Below are positions 30,960 to 39,557 of a DNA stretch of 48,839 nt, piece by piece. The translations under genes were made by a program, and so were the position numbers. Under the pieces are notes generated by a model, which worked only from the letters and a program-made list of their open reading frames with translations, was not told the origin of the DNA and ran no database searches. How positions within the stretch are numbered: the first letter of the stretch is position 1; each line of letters begins with the position of its first letter. Source of the DNA: a virus; IMG/VR virus record IMGVR_UViG_3300020122_000353, positions 1 through 48,839 of that record. One strand, 5' to 3'.

Positions 30960-31780
30960 TTTATCACTTAGACTGTGATCTTAAGGGACTCCCGTACCAA
31001 TACCGGGACATCGCGTCAGAGGGCACGCGACTCAAAACATTTAAGCTCGCTACGTACCAAGAGTACGAAGCGTGTTGCGACACCCTTGCCGAGCAGGTGA
31101 CCCCCAATGATTTCGTCGTTGTGGATACGCTATCGCAGCTCGTTGAGGCAACGCTTGAGTACCTGCGTGAGCGTGCTATGGCGGCTAATGGCATCGTGCG
31201 TGCCTCGGACGCTATAGAGCTGTTTGAAAAGGTATCAGCGTTTGGGCGTGATTATAAGGATTCCAAGGGACTCATAATGCAGAAGATCAAGAACCTCTCG
31301 GCGCGGGGGGCTCGCATTCTTCTTAACGTCCACCAGAAGTCCGCGTACATGGATTCTGATCGCGCGGCCATTGTATCCACCTTTAAGGGCATTCCTATGG
31401 ACGCCGTGAAGATGATAACACCAAGTCTGAACAACCAGCTTTTTGAGATCGTCAACGCCCGCGCGACAGATATCTACCGCCTCTCGCGCTATAACGAAGA
31501 CGTTATAGATGAAGCGGGTAACATGACGATCCCGTACGGCACGCGGCTTCTGCATTTGTCCGAGAATCCCAACGACGTTATAAAGTCCAGCGCACCGCCG
31601 GATAAAATTGCGTCTTTGCGGGCCGGGATGTTAAACCCCACATTACCGAAACTTTACGCCCTTATCGGCGGAAAGCCGGAGATGATGGTCGTATATAGTC
31701 CACCTGGAGTCGGAAAAACAACGTTTGCCCTTAGTTCGCTGAAACTCGCTGCGAAAACGGAGAACTCTGATGAAGTATAA
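30956..31780 (+). CDS. Circularly permuted Sak4-like RecA-fold ATPase
   Basis: 274 aa from ATG 30956. It has the parts of a Sak4/AAA_24 recombinase in the wrong order. The protein begins with the strand that normally follows Walker A (MIYHLDCDLKGLPYQYRD), then Walker B FVVVDT (D57) and sensor LLNVHQKS (122-129). Walker A (PPGVGKTTF, 249-257) lies at the C-terminus, followed only by ALSSLKLAAKTENSDEV. C- and N-termini abut in the normal fold (SDEV + MIYHLD). Neighbouring nuclease and SSB genes support an annealing/strand-exchange role. Confidence 0.8.
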   Translation: MIYHLDCDLKGLPYQYRDIASEGTRLKTFKLATYQEYEACCDTLAEQVTPNDFVVVDTLSQLVEATLEYLRERAMAANGIVRASDAIELFEKVSAFGRDYKDSKGLIMQKIKNLSARGARILLNVHQKSAYMDSDRAAIVSTFKGIPMDAVKMITPSLNNQLFEIVNARATDIYRLSRYNEDVIDEAGNMTIPYGTRLLHLSENPNDVIKSSAPPDKIASLRAGMLNPTLPKLYALIGGKPEMMVVYSPPGVGKTTFALSSLKLAAKTENSDEV

Positions 31781-31886
31781 GCTAACAGGGGAATTTAAGA
31801 TAAATGCGTTTGGGATTAATGACGTGTCAGATGAAGCGCTCTTCGCGGAATTAGCGCACCGTATGTCTAAGGGAGAAAAACAATGA
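31770..31886 (+). CDS. 38-aa small protein
   Basis: ATG lies inside the end of the ATPase gene (overlap 11 nt) and TGA overlaps the next ATG. MKYKLTGEFKINAFGINDVS then an acidic helix. Likely a coupled mini-gene; no family recognised. Confidence 0.45.
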   Translation: MKYKLTGEFKINAFGINDVSDEALFAELAHRMSKGEKQ

Positions 31887-32443
31887 GTAGTTATGTAGAC
31901 GAGCACGGGAATATCAAGGTTGATGAAATCTCATCCGGCTTCGAGCGCGTTCCGCTTGGCGTGTACAACGCCGTGTTGGCGGCCGTCGCTATGCAGGAGC
32001 CGAAAGCCCCCGGTAAGGGTGAAACGCTGGTTGTTACATGGCGTATCCTTGAAGGCCCCCACGCCGGAGAATCACTGTACGTATACTATGACTTCACCGT
32101 GTACGAACAAGAGGGCAAGAAGCCGTTGATACGTGGAGTCGGCGACCTTCTCAAGGACTTCGCCGCCGCTGGGGTTCCCTTCGACCCCAAAAAAGAAGTG
32201 CTCTCCCAGAGCTGCACGAAGAACGCTAAGTTATTCACCACAAAGCTCAAGAATGTGCCGGTCCGTCTGAACATCTCTGAGCGGGCTGGGAAAGACAAAG
32301 TTACAGGGCAGCAAAAGTTGTACCGCAACACGCGTATCTTGGAAGCCCTGCCCAAGAAATCTCCGGCCGCATCGACACCCGTAGCGGCAGCGGTTGTCTC
32401 CGAGTCAACAGGCTCGGAAGATAGCGCAGACTACCTTGATTAG
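31883..32443 (+). CDS. Single-stranded DNA-binding protein, DUF669-like
   Basis: 186 aa. The OB-like core (LGVYNAVLAAVAMQEPKAPG, LVVTWRILEGPHAGESLYVY, VPVRLNISERAG) followed by a disordered Ala/Ser/Pro linker and an acidic tail (SEDSADYLD) fits phage DUF669 ssDNA-binding proteins. Next to the Sak4-like ATPase, as in other recombination modules. Confidence 0.75.
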   Translation: MSSYVDEHGNIKVDEISSGFERVPLGVYNAVLAAVAMQEPKAPGKGETLVVTWRILEGPHAGESLYVYYDFTVYEQEGKKPLIRGVGDLLKDFAAAGVPFDPKKEVLSQSCTKNAKLFTTKLKNVPVRLNISERAGKDKVTGQQKLYRNTRILEALPKKSPAASTPVAAAVVSESTGSEDSADYLD

Positions 32444-32618
32444 GTTTGTGTCGCAAAAAAGACTAAACACATGTGCGGCGTTGGCGGAGTTTGAAGCGGC
32501 TGTTTTTAGGCTCCTAGCGTCGTTACCCCCAGAGCTACTGGAGACAAAAGAAGTTAGAGACGCGGGCAGTGCGCATGATAGACTTCTTTTGACGGCCGCC
32601 GCTGAGGTGGTAGTATGA
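32436..32618 (+). CDS. Small hypothetical protein
   Basis: 60 aa with TTG start overlapping the SSB stop (GTG at 32448 is an alternative); the ATG at 32394 lies inside the SSB gene. Helical (CAALAEFEAAVFRLLASL). Coupled to the nuclease start (ATGA). Confidence 0.45.
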   Translation: MIRFVSQKRLNTCAALAEFEAAVFRLLASLPPELLETKEVRDAGSAHDRLLLTAAAEVVV

Positions 32619-32977
32619 ATGAGAAAGCGTTTGTCGCTAAGGCGAAAAAACGCTTAGAGGCAGAGGTTGGTGGTCTCTGGATCACCTTCCCCCGCACGCG
32701 GTTTGCGCGGTCCGGAGTGAGCGACTTACTTGGTTGTGTAAACGGACGATTCGTGGCGCTGGAATTTAAGAAGCCGGATCACAGCAACCACTACGGCGTA
32801 ACTCCCACGCAAGAAAAATTCTTAATTGCCGCTACCGAGAACGGCGGCCTCGCGCTTACCGTTTGTTGCGAAGATGATTTGGAAAATGTCGTATGGGCCC
32901 TTACTGTCGGGTCTCATACTCAATATCACGGCGCCGCTTCTGCGACGTCGGCATCTCGAAGTGTGACCCAAAAATAA
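32615..32977 (+). CDS. VRR-NUC nuclease (Holliday-junction resolvase-like)
   Basis: 120 aa. Core signature GVSDLLGCVNGRFVALEFKK with D, E and K in PD-(D/E)XK order, then TPTQEKFLIA, matches VRR-NUC. Likely resolves branched DNA before packaging. Its 3' end overlaps the convergent gene by 77 nt and no terminator is visible. Confidence 0.8.
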   Translation: MNEKAFVAKAKKRLEAEVGGLWITFPRTRFARSGVSDLLGCVNGRFVALEFKKPDHSNHYGVTPTQEKFLIAATENGGLALTVCCEDDLENVVWALTVGSHTQYHGAASATSASRSVTQK

Positions 32978-35621
32978 GGTTGAGGGCGTCGTTCATCTGA
33001 GAAAGTCCTGGGGGCTCGCGGTATGTGAGCCCTTGTTTTTGTAGCCACTCCGCCGCGCCTGGAATGGCTTTAAGTGCGGGCACAATCTCTTGCCACGCCG
33101 GTATGTATCCCTCTCCGGCTTGTTTGGCCTCTTGGATCGGCGATTTGCCTTCGAATATAGTTTTCAGGGCGGCGGACACGAGCGGCCCAATTGTTGCGGG
33201 AGAAGTAAGGTAGTCGCCGGGCTTGAACACCATACGTGCGGCGTCTTCTACCGGGCCGCCGTAGTGGAATGTGCCTGGTTGGCCCTCACGGTGAAGTTCT
33301 TGGTTCACGTCTTCCGATGCGCGGGCGCGGGCCTCCACACGTTGCGGGGCGCGGGTAGCCGCGCGGGCGACGGCTCGCGGGGTTATAGACGTACGGAACG
33401 CGACGAACGGCCCGCCGAGCGCCTGGAGTGCGGCCGTGAAGCGACTGATGTTGCGGTAATCTCCGAGGTCATCACGTATGCGCTGCGCTTTATCGTATTC
33501 AGAGGACAAATCGCCCGCCGATTCTCCTAGCTCTTTATCCAACTGGTCGAGTCTCGCCTGGCGATACCCAAGTTCCATCCGTTGCAGTAGCTTCTGCTGC
33601 CCCAGCTTGTTCGCGATGTACGTAATGGGGCCTTGCGCGTCCCGCAAGTAATCTATAGATACGCCCATGCCCTTCAGCCGAGTTAGCTGGCTGTCCGAGA
33701 GGCCCTTAGCCGCGTACGCGAGACCTTTTCCAAAAGCCTCCGGGCCTCCCGCTAGTTCCGCCAAGTCTCCGACGTTCTTGAGCCCGTGGGGCAGGGGGTT
33801 GAGCTGGATGCCGCCGCGCGCCAAGCGCCGTGAGGTTTCCGTCCACCCCGGGATATCGTACCGCTTCGGGGAGTGGTCGAGCTGCCGTACGATCGCATCG
33901 ACGTTTTCAGCCGACGCAGGGATGCGTGAGCCGCCGTATTGCAAGAGGTAGTTTTTGGTGTCCGCGTCAGTCATGCGTTGGCGTAGGACGTTCCGGCCGA
34001 GTTTCCATCGATTGAGGATACGTTCGTACATATCCTCATGGACCTGCTCGTCCGGCCTTGCGTGCTTCTCAAAGCCCGCGAATTCCTGTTTTTTCTTCTC
34101 GCCGTACCCCTGGAACAGTTCCATGTCGGCGTACGACTTGGGCGGCTTTGGGCTTATTAACGTTACATAATCTTTGCGCGGGTCGTACTTTACGAGGCCC
34201 AACGGTTGGGGGAACTTTTCGCGGTCTTCATGGGTCGGCTGAAACCCGAATCGCGAATCGGATTCCACTTTGGCCCGCATATCCGGTGTTCCATAGCGCC
34301 ACGCTTCGCGCATGGATTCTTGCCGTACCTCGGGGGGAAGGTCGGCAAACGTCTTAGCGTTACGAATCTGAGACTCGTATTTGCGTGCCATGTCGTTTTG
34401 CCGCTGCCCCTCCTCGCGCATGAGGTCGATGTTCTTTTCCTCAATGCTGAGGCGTGCGGCTTTCCCATGCTCGTCCAGGAACGGATCAAGGCCTGGGCGC
34501 GTTGCGAAAACTTTGTGCATGAACGGTTGGATGAGACCCTCGTGGTACTCTTTGGCAGCTTTTGCTGCGTTCGTGAGGCCGGGGACCTTAGAACCGACCG
34601 CCTCCGCACTCTTCGCCGCAAGCTCCCACGCGCTACGTGCGGTATTCGCCATCTTCGCCTCGCCGATCAACGGGACGTAGGTCAGCGGGTCGGTGATAGC
34701 CTGGGCGGCAAATACCTTGCCGACCCTGCCAAGGAATTGCTCATTGTGCGTCGGATGACCAACCGCGTGCATAATCTCGTCACTAAGTTTGCCCACGAGG
34801 CCCGCTCCTTCCCCGACAGTTTCCGCCGCCTGATGGACACCGGGCAGAGCTTCTGTGCGTTGTTCAAGAGCCACTTGCCGCTGCTCATCAAATGGTGTCA
34901 CGGTGGCCCCAATGTCGCCGGTTAGGGCTCCGGCTACCGCGCGTTGCGGCGCTCCCAGAACGGCGTTGATCCCTCCCATAACGTTCGTACCTGCCATGAG
35001 AGCGCCATGAACAAGCCCCTCTATGGGGTTTAATCCGGCTGCTTGTTGGGGCGTTGGTGGTACGTGAGGAGGCGCACTTTTACCGATATCGGGGGGCGCA
35101 TGTTTTACCGCCACGGGGGCATCCCAGCCCGGCGGGGGAGTCGTCTGCGGCCCTGCGGTTGCCTGCACATACGCGCGCGTCTCGGCTATATTGGGTACGT
35201 TTCCTCCCGCTGCGTCTACCGCTCCCGGGCCGGCATTGTACGCCGCTGCCGCGAGGCGTTGGTCACCCTTGTATCGTTTGAGCTGCTGCCCAAGGTACTT
35301 AAGACCGGCGTTGATATTTTGTTCGGGGTTCGTAATGTCATTCCCGACGCCCATCTCCTTGAACGTGGCGGGCAGGAGCTGATAGATACCGCGAGCACCC
35401 GCGCTTGACGTGGCGGTCGTTGGATCGGGCGTACCGCCGCTTTCGCGCCCGCGAATACGCTGCGCGAAGTCCTCCGGTACACCGTACTGTTTGGCGTACT
35501 TGGCTATGATAGCGTTGGTGTTATCTTGCGGGGGAGTAGCGGCATTCCACCCAGGGGGTGGAGACGATTGCGCAATGGGTGCGGCTGAATCCCACCCCGG
35601 CGGGGGCGTACTTTCCGGCAC
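32901..35621 (-). CDS. Virion lytic transglycosylase / ejection protein
   Basis: 906 aa. The N-terminus has PPPGW repeats (three copies), then residues about 35-150 form an SLT transglycosylase: catalytic E60 in RGRESGG, GARGIYQLLPATF, NAGLKYL, AAYNAGPGAV. The remaining 750 residues are helical and charged, with a Gly/Ala segment near 200-235 that may insert in membrane. This is the layout of T7 gp16-like or other internal ejection proteins: cut peptidoglycan and form the DNA conduit. Last gene of the late unit. Confidence 0.8.
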   Translation of the reverse strand: MPESTPPPGWDSAAPIAQSSPPPGWNAATPPQDNTNAIIAKYAKQYGVPEDFAQRIRGRESGGTPDPTTATSSAGARGIYQLLPATFKEMGVGNDITNPEQNINAGLKYLGQQLKRYKGDQRLAAAAYNAGPGAVDAAGGNVPNIAETRAYVQATAGPQTTPPPGWDAPVAVKHAPPDIGKSAPPHVPPTPQQAAGLNPIEGLVHGALMAGTNVMGGINAVLGAPQRAVAGALTGDIGATVTPFDEQRQVALEQRTEALPGVHQAAETVGEGAGLVGKLSDEIMHAVGHPTHNEQFLGRVGKVFAAQAITDPLTYVPLIGEAKMANTARSAWELAAKSAEAVGSKVPGLTNAAKAAKEYHEGLIQPFMHKVFATRPGLDPFLDEHGKAARLSIEEKNIDLMREEGQRQNDMARKYESQIRNAKTFADLPPEVRQESMREAWRYGTPDMRAKVESDSRFGFQPTHEDREKFPQPLGLVKYDPRKDYVTLISPKPPKSYADMELFQGYGEKKKQEFAGFEKHARPDEQVHEDMYERILNRWKLGRNVLRQRMTDADTKNYLLQYGGSRIPASAENVDAIVRQLDHSPKRYDIPGWTETSRRLARGGIQLNPLPHGLKNVGDLAELAGGPEAFGKGLAYAAKGLSDSQLTRLKGMGVSIDYLRDAQGPITYIANKLGQQKLLQRMELGYRQARLDQLDKELGESAGDLSSEYDKAQRIRDDLGDYRNISRFTAALQALGGPFVAFRTSITPRAVARAATRAPQRVEARARASEDVNQELHREGQPGTFHYGGPVEDAARMVFKPGDYLTSPATIGPLVSAALKTIFEGKSPIQEAKQAGEGYIPAWQEIVPALKAIPGAAEWLQKQGLTYREPPGLSQMNDALNLIFGSHFEMPTSQKRRRDIEYETRQ

Positions 35622-35623
35622 GG

Positions 35624-36928
35624 CTAGGGCACCTGTGCGTATGTGCCGTCAGAATATTTGACCCACGTCGCGCCGCCTATCGTCCGCCGCTCTAGTTCAT
35701 GCTTCTCGCCACTCCCGAAGCCGGAAGGTGTAGCCCCGGCTGCTCCGGTCTGCGCGCGTATCATTCCCGCCTGCGCGGAAGAGGCCTGTTGCACCGCCGC
35801 TCCGGCCATGGGGGTTAGGGTATTTATTTGATCTTTGAGCGCGTCGATTCGGCTTTGAATGTCCGCCGGTACCGGCTGGAATGCCGCTGTGTACCCGCGC
35901 GCGACATTTTCGAGTGAATCGAGGCCGCTTTGTGCCTGACCAAGCTGCGTTTGCAGAAACTTGCCGTACTTCAATAGCCCCGCTGCGCCGGTTGGCCCTT
36001 GCATTTGTGCGTACACTTGGAGACGTTGTTGCGCTACGTTAAGGTTTCCCAACGTGGATTTGTTCTGCACGTCCCACCGCGCAAGCTGCCCCTGGGTCCT
36101 AGTATCAAGGTCGCTCACGCGCCGAGCTTCTAAACCTGTACGTACCTGTTGGTCCGCTAACTTACCCCGATAATACTGGGCCAGTCCCTGCTTGTACCGA
36201 ATCTCCTCTTCGGGCTTCAGGATGCCGCTTAGGAGGAGTTTTTGGGTTTCTAAACCAGCCCGTTGGTCCATTGCTTGTTGTAGCGTTGGGTCGTTTATAA
36301 GCTGCGAAGGGTCAAAACCGGCCTTCTTAAGAATAGGAGCGTACATTTTAACAAGGGCGGCGAAGCCCTCGGGCCCGGCACTCGCCGGGTCGCCAACCTT
36401 TAGCATCTCTTGTCGCAGACCGGTTAGCACATTTGATACCTCGCCAGCCGTAACAGGGAGGGAGGCATCCTGGGAGAGGAAGCTTTTCGGCGTGCCCATA
36501 ATGCGTTGGGCCGTCATTATGGTAGACCTTTGCTCAGGGTCTTTCGAGGCGTAGAAGTCTAATTCTTGCGGGGTCAATTCCCCAAATTGTTTCCCAGGTA
36601 TAAGAGCGTTAACGTCAAGACGTTGACCCTGGTCATCTTTGACGATCGGGGCGGGGAGACCACGCCGCTTGTAAATATCCGTGACGGCCTTAAGCGCCCC
36701 TGGGTGCGTTGCATATGCACTGTTCGCCTGTGCCATCTGCGCGATCTGGGCAAGGCGCTTATCGTCCAATTCGGATAGTTGCGTTTGCGTCTGTTCCCGC
36801 GAAAGTTGTTGTTGCTGCATGGTATCCGGCATTTGGCCGATCGCTTGGCCGATCTGACCAAGCGGAGACATCATACCCTGCGTAGCGGGAGCAATGGGCG
36901 CTAGGACGCCGATCTGCGGAACTGCCAT
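35624..36928 (-). CDS. Coiled-coil internal virion / ejection protein
   Basis: 434 aa, Gln-rich and helical with long coiled-coil stretches (QQQQLSREQTQTQLSELDD; LQMY-type heptads in the middle) and an Ala/Gln-rich C-terminus. No enzyme motif. Placed between the ATP-grasp gene and the transglycosylase protein, like partners of P22/T7 ejection complexes. It starts right after its own promoter-like site, with no good ribosome site. Function inferred. Confidence 0.6.
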   Translation of the reverse strand: MAVPQIGVLAPIAPATQGMMSPLGQIGQAIGQMPDTMQQQQLSREQTQTQLSELDDKRLAQIAQMAQANSAYATHPGALKAVTDIYKRRGLPAPIVKDDQGQRLDVNALIPGKQFGELTPQELDFYASKDPEQRSTIMTAQRIMGTPKSFLSQDASLPVTAGEVSNVLTGLRQEMLKVGDPASAGPEGFAALVKMYAPILKKAGFDPSQLINDPTLQQAMDQRAGLETQKLLLSGILKPEEEIRYKQGLAQYYRGKLADQQVRTGLEARRVSDLDTRTQGQLARWDVQNKSTLGNLNVAQQRLQVYAQMQGPTGAAGLLKYGKFLQTQLGQAQSGLDSLENVARGYTAAFQPVPADIQSRIDALKDQINTLTPMAGAAVQQASSAQAGMIRAQTGAAGATPSGFGSGEKHELERRTIGGATWVKYSDGTYAQVP

Positions 36929-36934
36929 GTCGTA

Positions 36935-36946
36935 AGTATATCACCG
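36935..36946 (-). promoter_or_regulatory. Extended -10 promoter giving near-leaderless start
   Basis: Minus strand CGGTGATATACT (36946-36935): TG plus TATACT, ending 6 nt before ATG 36928. Same spacing and left half (CGGTGATAT) as the site before 17778. It lies just downstream of a terminator. Confidence 0.45.
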
Positions 36947-36950
36947 CATG

Positions 36951-36991
36951 ATAAAAACGACAGCCCACCTCGGCATGTCACCGGGTGGGCT
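36951..36991 (-). terminator. Hairpin terminator after the ATP-grasp gene
   Basis: Minus strand AGCCCACC / GGTGGGCT (36991-36984 and 36969-36962), 14-nt loop, then GTCG and TTTTTAT. The T-run begins 4 nt after the stem, so termination may be partial. About 100 nt of spacer separate it from the upstream stop at 37092; I see no gene in that spacer, only a GTGCC / GGCAC stem. Confidence 0.65.
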
Positions 36992-37091
36992 CGCCCCGTA
37001 CGTTCGGAAGATCGACAGATGTTCCTCGAGCGGTTCACTTGCGTTCAGCGTTGTCGTTGGAGGGTGCCCTGCGACTAGGCACAGTCAGAGT

Positions 37092-38420
37092 CTAGCGTAT
37101 TCCGGGGTGAAGTTCAAATCCAAACTCTAGGACTTTCTTCCCATCCTCTACGATACGATCATAGCCGTCCGTTCGAAATCCCAACCCGGCCACATCGTCA
37201 CGCAGCGCATACGCCGCATCCAAGGCCTCCTCCGAGGCTTTCGCGAGGCTTTCAGACTGTCCGTAGGCTACACCGAGCGATCCCGTAGGAGAGGCGCTTT
37301 CTAATTCTTCCTCGCCCCGGCACATATTAGTACCGATGAAGCCGCCGGACCACAGGGATTCCACCTCCGGGAACGTCTTGCCGCGCGCCGAGTCCTTGTG
37401 GCCGCTGCCAATGTTGTCGTTCGGGAAAGGGTTTACGTATAGGTGCACAGCATACCCGAGGTCAGTGCTGGGGGCAGCCGGTTCCCCGCCGGTTGCTATG
37501 TCCCACAGGTGACGCCCAAGGTCGGGCAGGAGACGCATAGAAGCCATCTCGGAGTAGTACCCCAGGCGCGGCGTCCACTCGAGGAAGTACGCACGCCCGT
37601 TCGGGGACGCAATCACGTTCACGTCGTAGAGACCAGGCGGGGCCTGGTGACGGCGAAACCCTAGCGCAAGGTGTTCCCAGCGCAGGGCCTCGGCTATCTT
37701 CGGGCGGTCTTCTTGGTAGAACCAAACGGCGTTAAATGCGCAACCTGTCGCTGATCCTAAGTCATTATTCAGGAGCGCCTTATGTTCAATTGTACCCTCG
37801 TACGGGCCAACCCACCGTTGCCCATTCCACCAACGGGCTGTACTAAGGGCAACTCCCTCCATCTTTTCCTGAACGACCCATTGTCCCGCTCCGCCAATCC
37901 GCTTCTTCAGGGCCGCTGCACGCTTGGCTAGGTGTTCCCCGGATACAGCTTTAGATGTCGCGTCCTTATCCACATCTGGACTGTCGGGCTTTAAGTACGT
38001 TTCAACCGGCCCCAACGACGGCGCCCACGCGATCACTTCGTCCAGGGAAGAAAACTCCTGGTACGGCGGGGAATCCATCCCAAATTCATCCGCGAAGTCT
38101 TGTCCAAACGAGCGGTCTCCTTCAAGCTTGTCCATGAACGAGCCGCCGCCGATGGTGGGCAGACCCCAACGACGCGCTTGGTCGGCGAGTTCTCCCATGC
38201 CGGTGAAATCAAAAACCGCGAGCGTGGGTTCCCCAGCCGTAGCGCTGGCTTTCGCCTCCGCTAAAAGTTCCGGCCATGACCCTATCTTTGGGACCAAGCC
38301 GTTTCCGACGCGCTTATGTGGCGTCTCTTTGATGTACATACGTACGGTATGGCCTTCGTCCTGGAGGCGCAACGCCCACGAGAGCGATTCCCCCCACCGC
38401 GAGGCGTACGCGACGAACAC
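37092..38420 (-). CDS. ATP-grasp enzyme, PurD-like
   Basis: 442 aa, GTG start 1 nt after the upstream stop. An N-terminal Rossmann-like domain (MFVAYASRWGESLSWALRLQ), the segment GGGSFMDKLEGDRSFGQDFA resembling the PurD LEGSKaFaK motif, the lysine-bearing VETYLKPDSPD, the acidic strand GQWVVQEKMEGVALS, IEHKALLNNDLGSATGC and metal-site-like YFLEWTPRLGYYSEM fit a phosphoribosylamine-glycine ligase-like ATP-grasp. Substrate unknown. It lies between two ejection-protein genes, not in a nucleotide cluster, so purine synthesis is doubtful; a peptide/amide ligase is possible. Confidence 0.7.
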   Translation of the reverse strand: MFVAYASRWGESLSWALRLQDEGHTVRMYIKETPHKRVGNGLVPKIGSWPELLAEAKASATAGEPTLAVFDFTGMGELADQARRWGLPTIGGGSFMDKLEGDRSFGQDFADEFGMDSPPYQEFSSLDEVIAWAPSLGPVETYLKPDSPDVDKDATSKAVSGEHLAKRAAALKKRIGGAGQWVVQEKMEGVALSTARWWNGQRWVGPYEGTIEHKALLNNDLGSATGCAFNAVWFYQEDRPKIAEALRWEHLALGFRRHQAPPGLYDVNVIASPNGRAYFLEWTPRLGYYSEMASMRLLPDLGRHLWDIATGGEPAAPSTDLGYAVHLYVNPFPNDNIGSGHKDSARGKTFPEVESLWSGGFIGTNMCRGEEELESASPTGSLGVAYGQSESLAKASEEALDAAYALRDDVAGLGFRTDGYDRIVEDGKKVLEFGFELHPGIR

Positions 38421-38421
38421 G

Positions 38422-39552
38422 CTATCTCTGCTGCGGGCCGAGCGCCCCGATACGCGATTGATACGACATGCCGGGGTTGGTCATCTCCGACCCCGTAAGA
38501 CCGTTGAAGCCCCCCGTGTTGGGGTTCTGCGCGCCGCCAAGTCCGCCGTACATACCCTGCCCCTGCGGTGTGCGGAAGTTGAGGCTCGGAGTCGGCGTAA
38601 AGCCGCCCAGGCCGCCAAATGTTTGTGCGTTACTTGGGGTCTGAGAAAATGACGTAGGACTTGGTACCTGTGGGAACTGGAAGCCTAATCCCATTTGCTG
38701 CTGCCCGCTCATGGCGTTGTTTATTTGCCCCTGCATAGGGTTAGCCGACGTGACGGCGCCTGTCGGCCCCACTGACCCCGGCCGTTGTGCGTTCTTTCCG
38801 CCCAGGCTTCCAGCAGCGTTACCGACACCGCCAAGCGCGCTCGTGAACGGGTTACCGATCGCCTGGGCGTTAGACGCTGCCTGAGAGCCTTGCTGGCCGA
38901 ACATGTTGGCTAACTGCCCAAATGAGCCCAGGCCAGACTGGAGCAAACTACCCCCCTGCCCGAACAAACCTTCCAGGGCGGAAAGGATGCCACCCTGCTG
39001 CTGATTTTGCAGCCCGGCAAGACTTGCAGATAGGCCCCCTGCGGATTGTAGGGCACCAAGTCTGTTCTGTGCTCCTTGGGCGCCGAGTTGGATCGCCGCG
39101 TTTTGTGCACCCTGAGCGTTTTGACCGAGGAGGTTCTCAAACAGGTTATTTTGGTTAGCCACACCCCCGGAGGTCCCGCGCAGGGTGTTGATCACGCTTT
39201 CACCACCCTGCCCAAGGGTATTGGTTAGCGCATTCATCTGTTCCGGTGCGAGGCCTTGGTAGTTCTGAAGTGCGCTTATACCTTGGCCCACATTACCAAA
39301 AAATGGGTTTGATGGCGCACCATACTGGCCCATAAGCGTGTTGGTAAGGCTCTGCGAGCTTGGCCCAACGCCCCCCTGGCCGAAATAGTTTTGCAGGAGG
39401 CCGTTGAGCACCCCCTGCTCGGCGCCGACAACCTGCCCTTGACTTTGAGCGGCCTGCTGCGCGGCGGCGTTTGCTGCCTTTTGGGCATTCTTACCGGAAT
39501 TTGCCCCGACGAGCGATCCGACGCCGGACGCAATTGGGGCAGCGGCCCCCAT
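38422..39552 (-). CDS. Gly/Gln/Asn-rich internal virion protein
   Basis: 376 aa, dominated by Gly, Gln, Asn, Ala and Ser; N-terminal helix (KNAQKAANAAAQQAAQSQGQ) and repeated LGQ/LGG-type patches, Pro-rich C-terminal part. Resembles low-complexity ejection proteins of P22-like phages (gp7 type). Location in the ejection block supports this. Function is inferred. Confidence 0.6.
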   Translation of the reverse strand: MGAAAPIASGVGSLVGANSGKNAQKAANAAAQQAAQSQGQVVGAEQGVLNGLLQNYFGQGGVGPSSQSLTNTLMGQYGAPSNPFFGNVGQGISALQNYQGLAPEQMNALTNTLGQGGESVINTLRGTSGGVANQNNLFENLLGQNAQGAQNAAIQLGAQGAQNRLGALQSAGGLSASLAGLQNQQQGGILSALEGLFGQGGSLLQSGLGSFGQLANMFGQQGSQAASNAQAIGNPFTSALGGVGNAAGSLGGKNAQRPGSVGPTGAVTSANPMQGQINNAMSGQQQMGLGFQFPQVPSPTSFSQTPSNAQTFGGLGGFTPTPSLNFRTPQGQGMYGGLGGAQNPNTGGFNGLTGSEMTNPGMSYQSRIGALGPQQR

Positions 39553-39557
39553 TAAAA

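Noticed and set aside
30956-31780. Split gene or intein instead of circular permutation
   Set aside because: No intein motifs (N-terminal Cys/Ser with terminal HN) and no second Walker A or B half elsewhere; one uninterrupted frame carries both halves in swapped order.
17778-32977. Lysogeny module, diversity-generating retroelement or retron
   Set aside because: No integrase, repressor, reverse transcriptase or template/variable repeat pair is seen in any frame of the listed proteins.
35043-35408. Plus-strand ORFs opposite the 906-aa ejection protein
   Set aside because: Arg-rich shadows of a minus-strand gene with a clear SLT domain.
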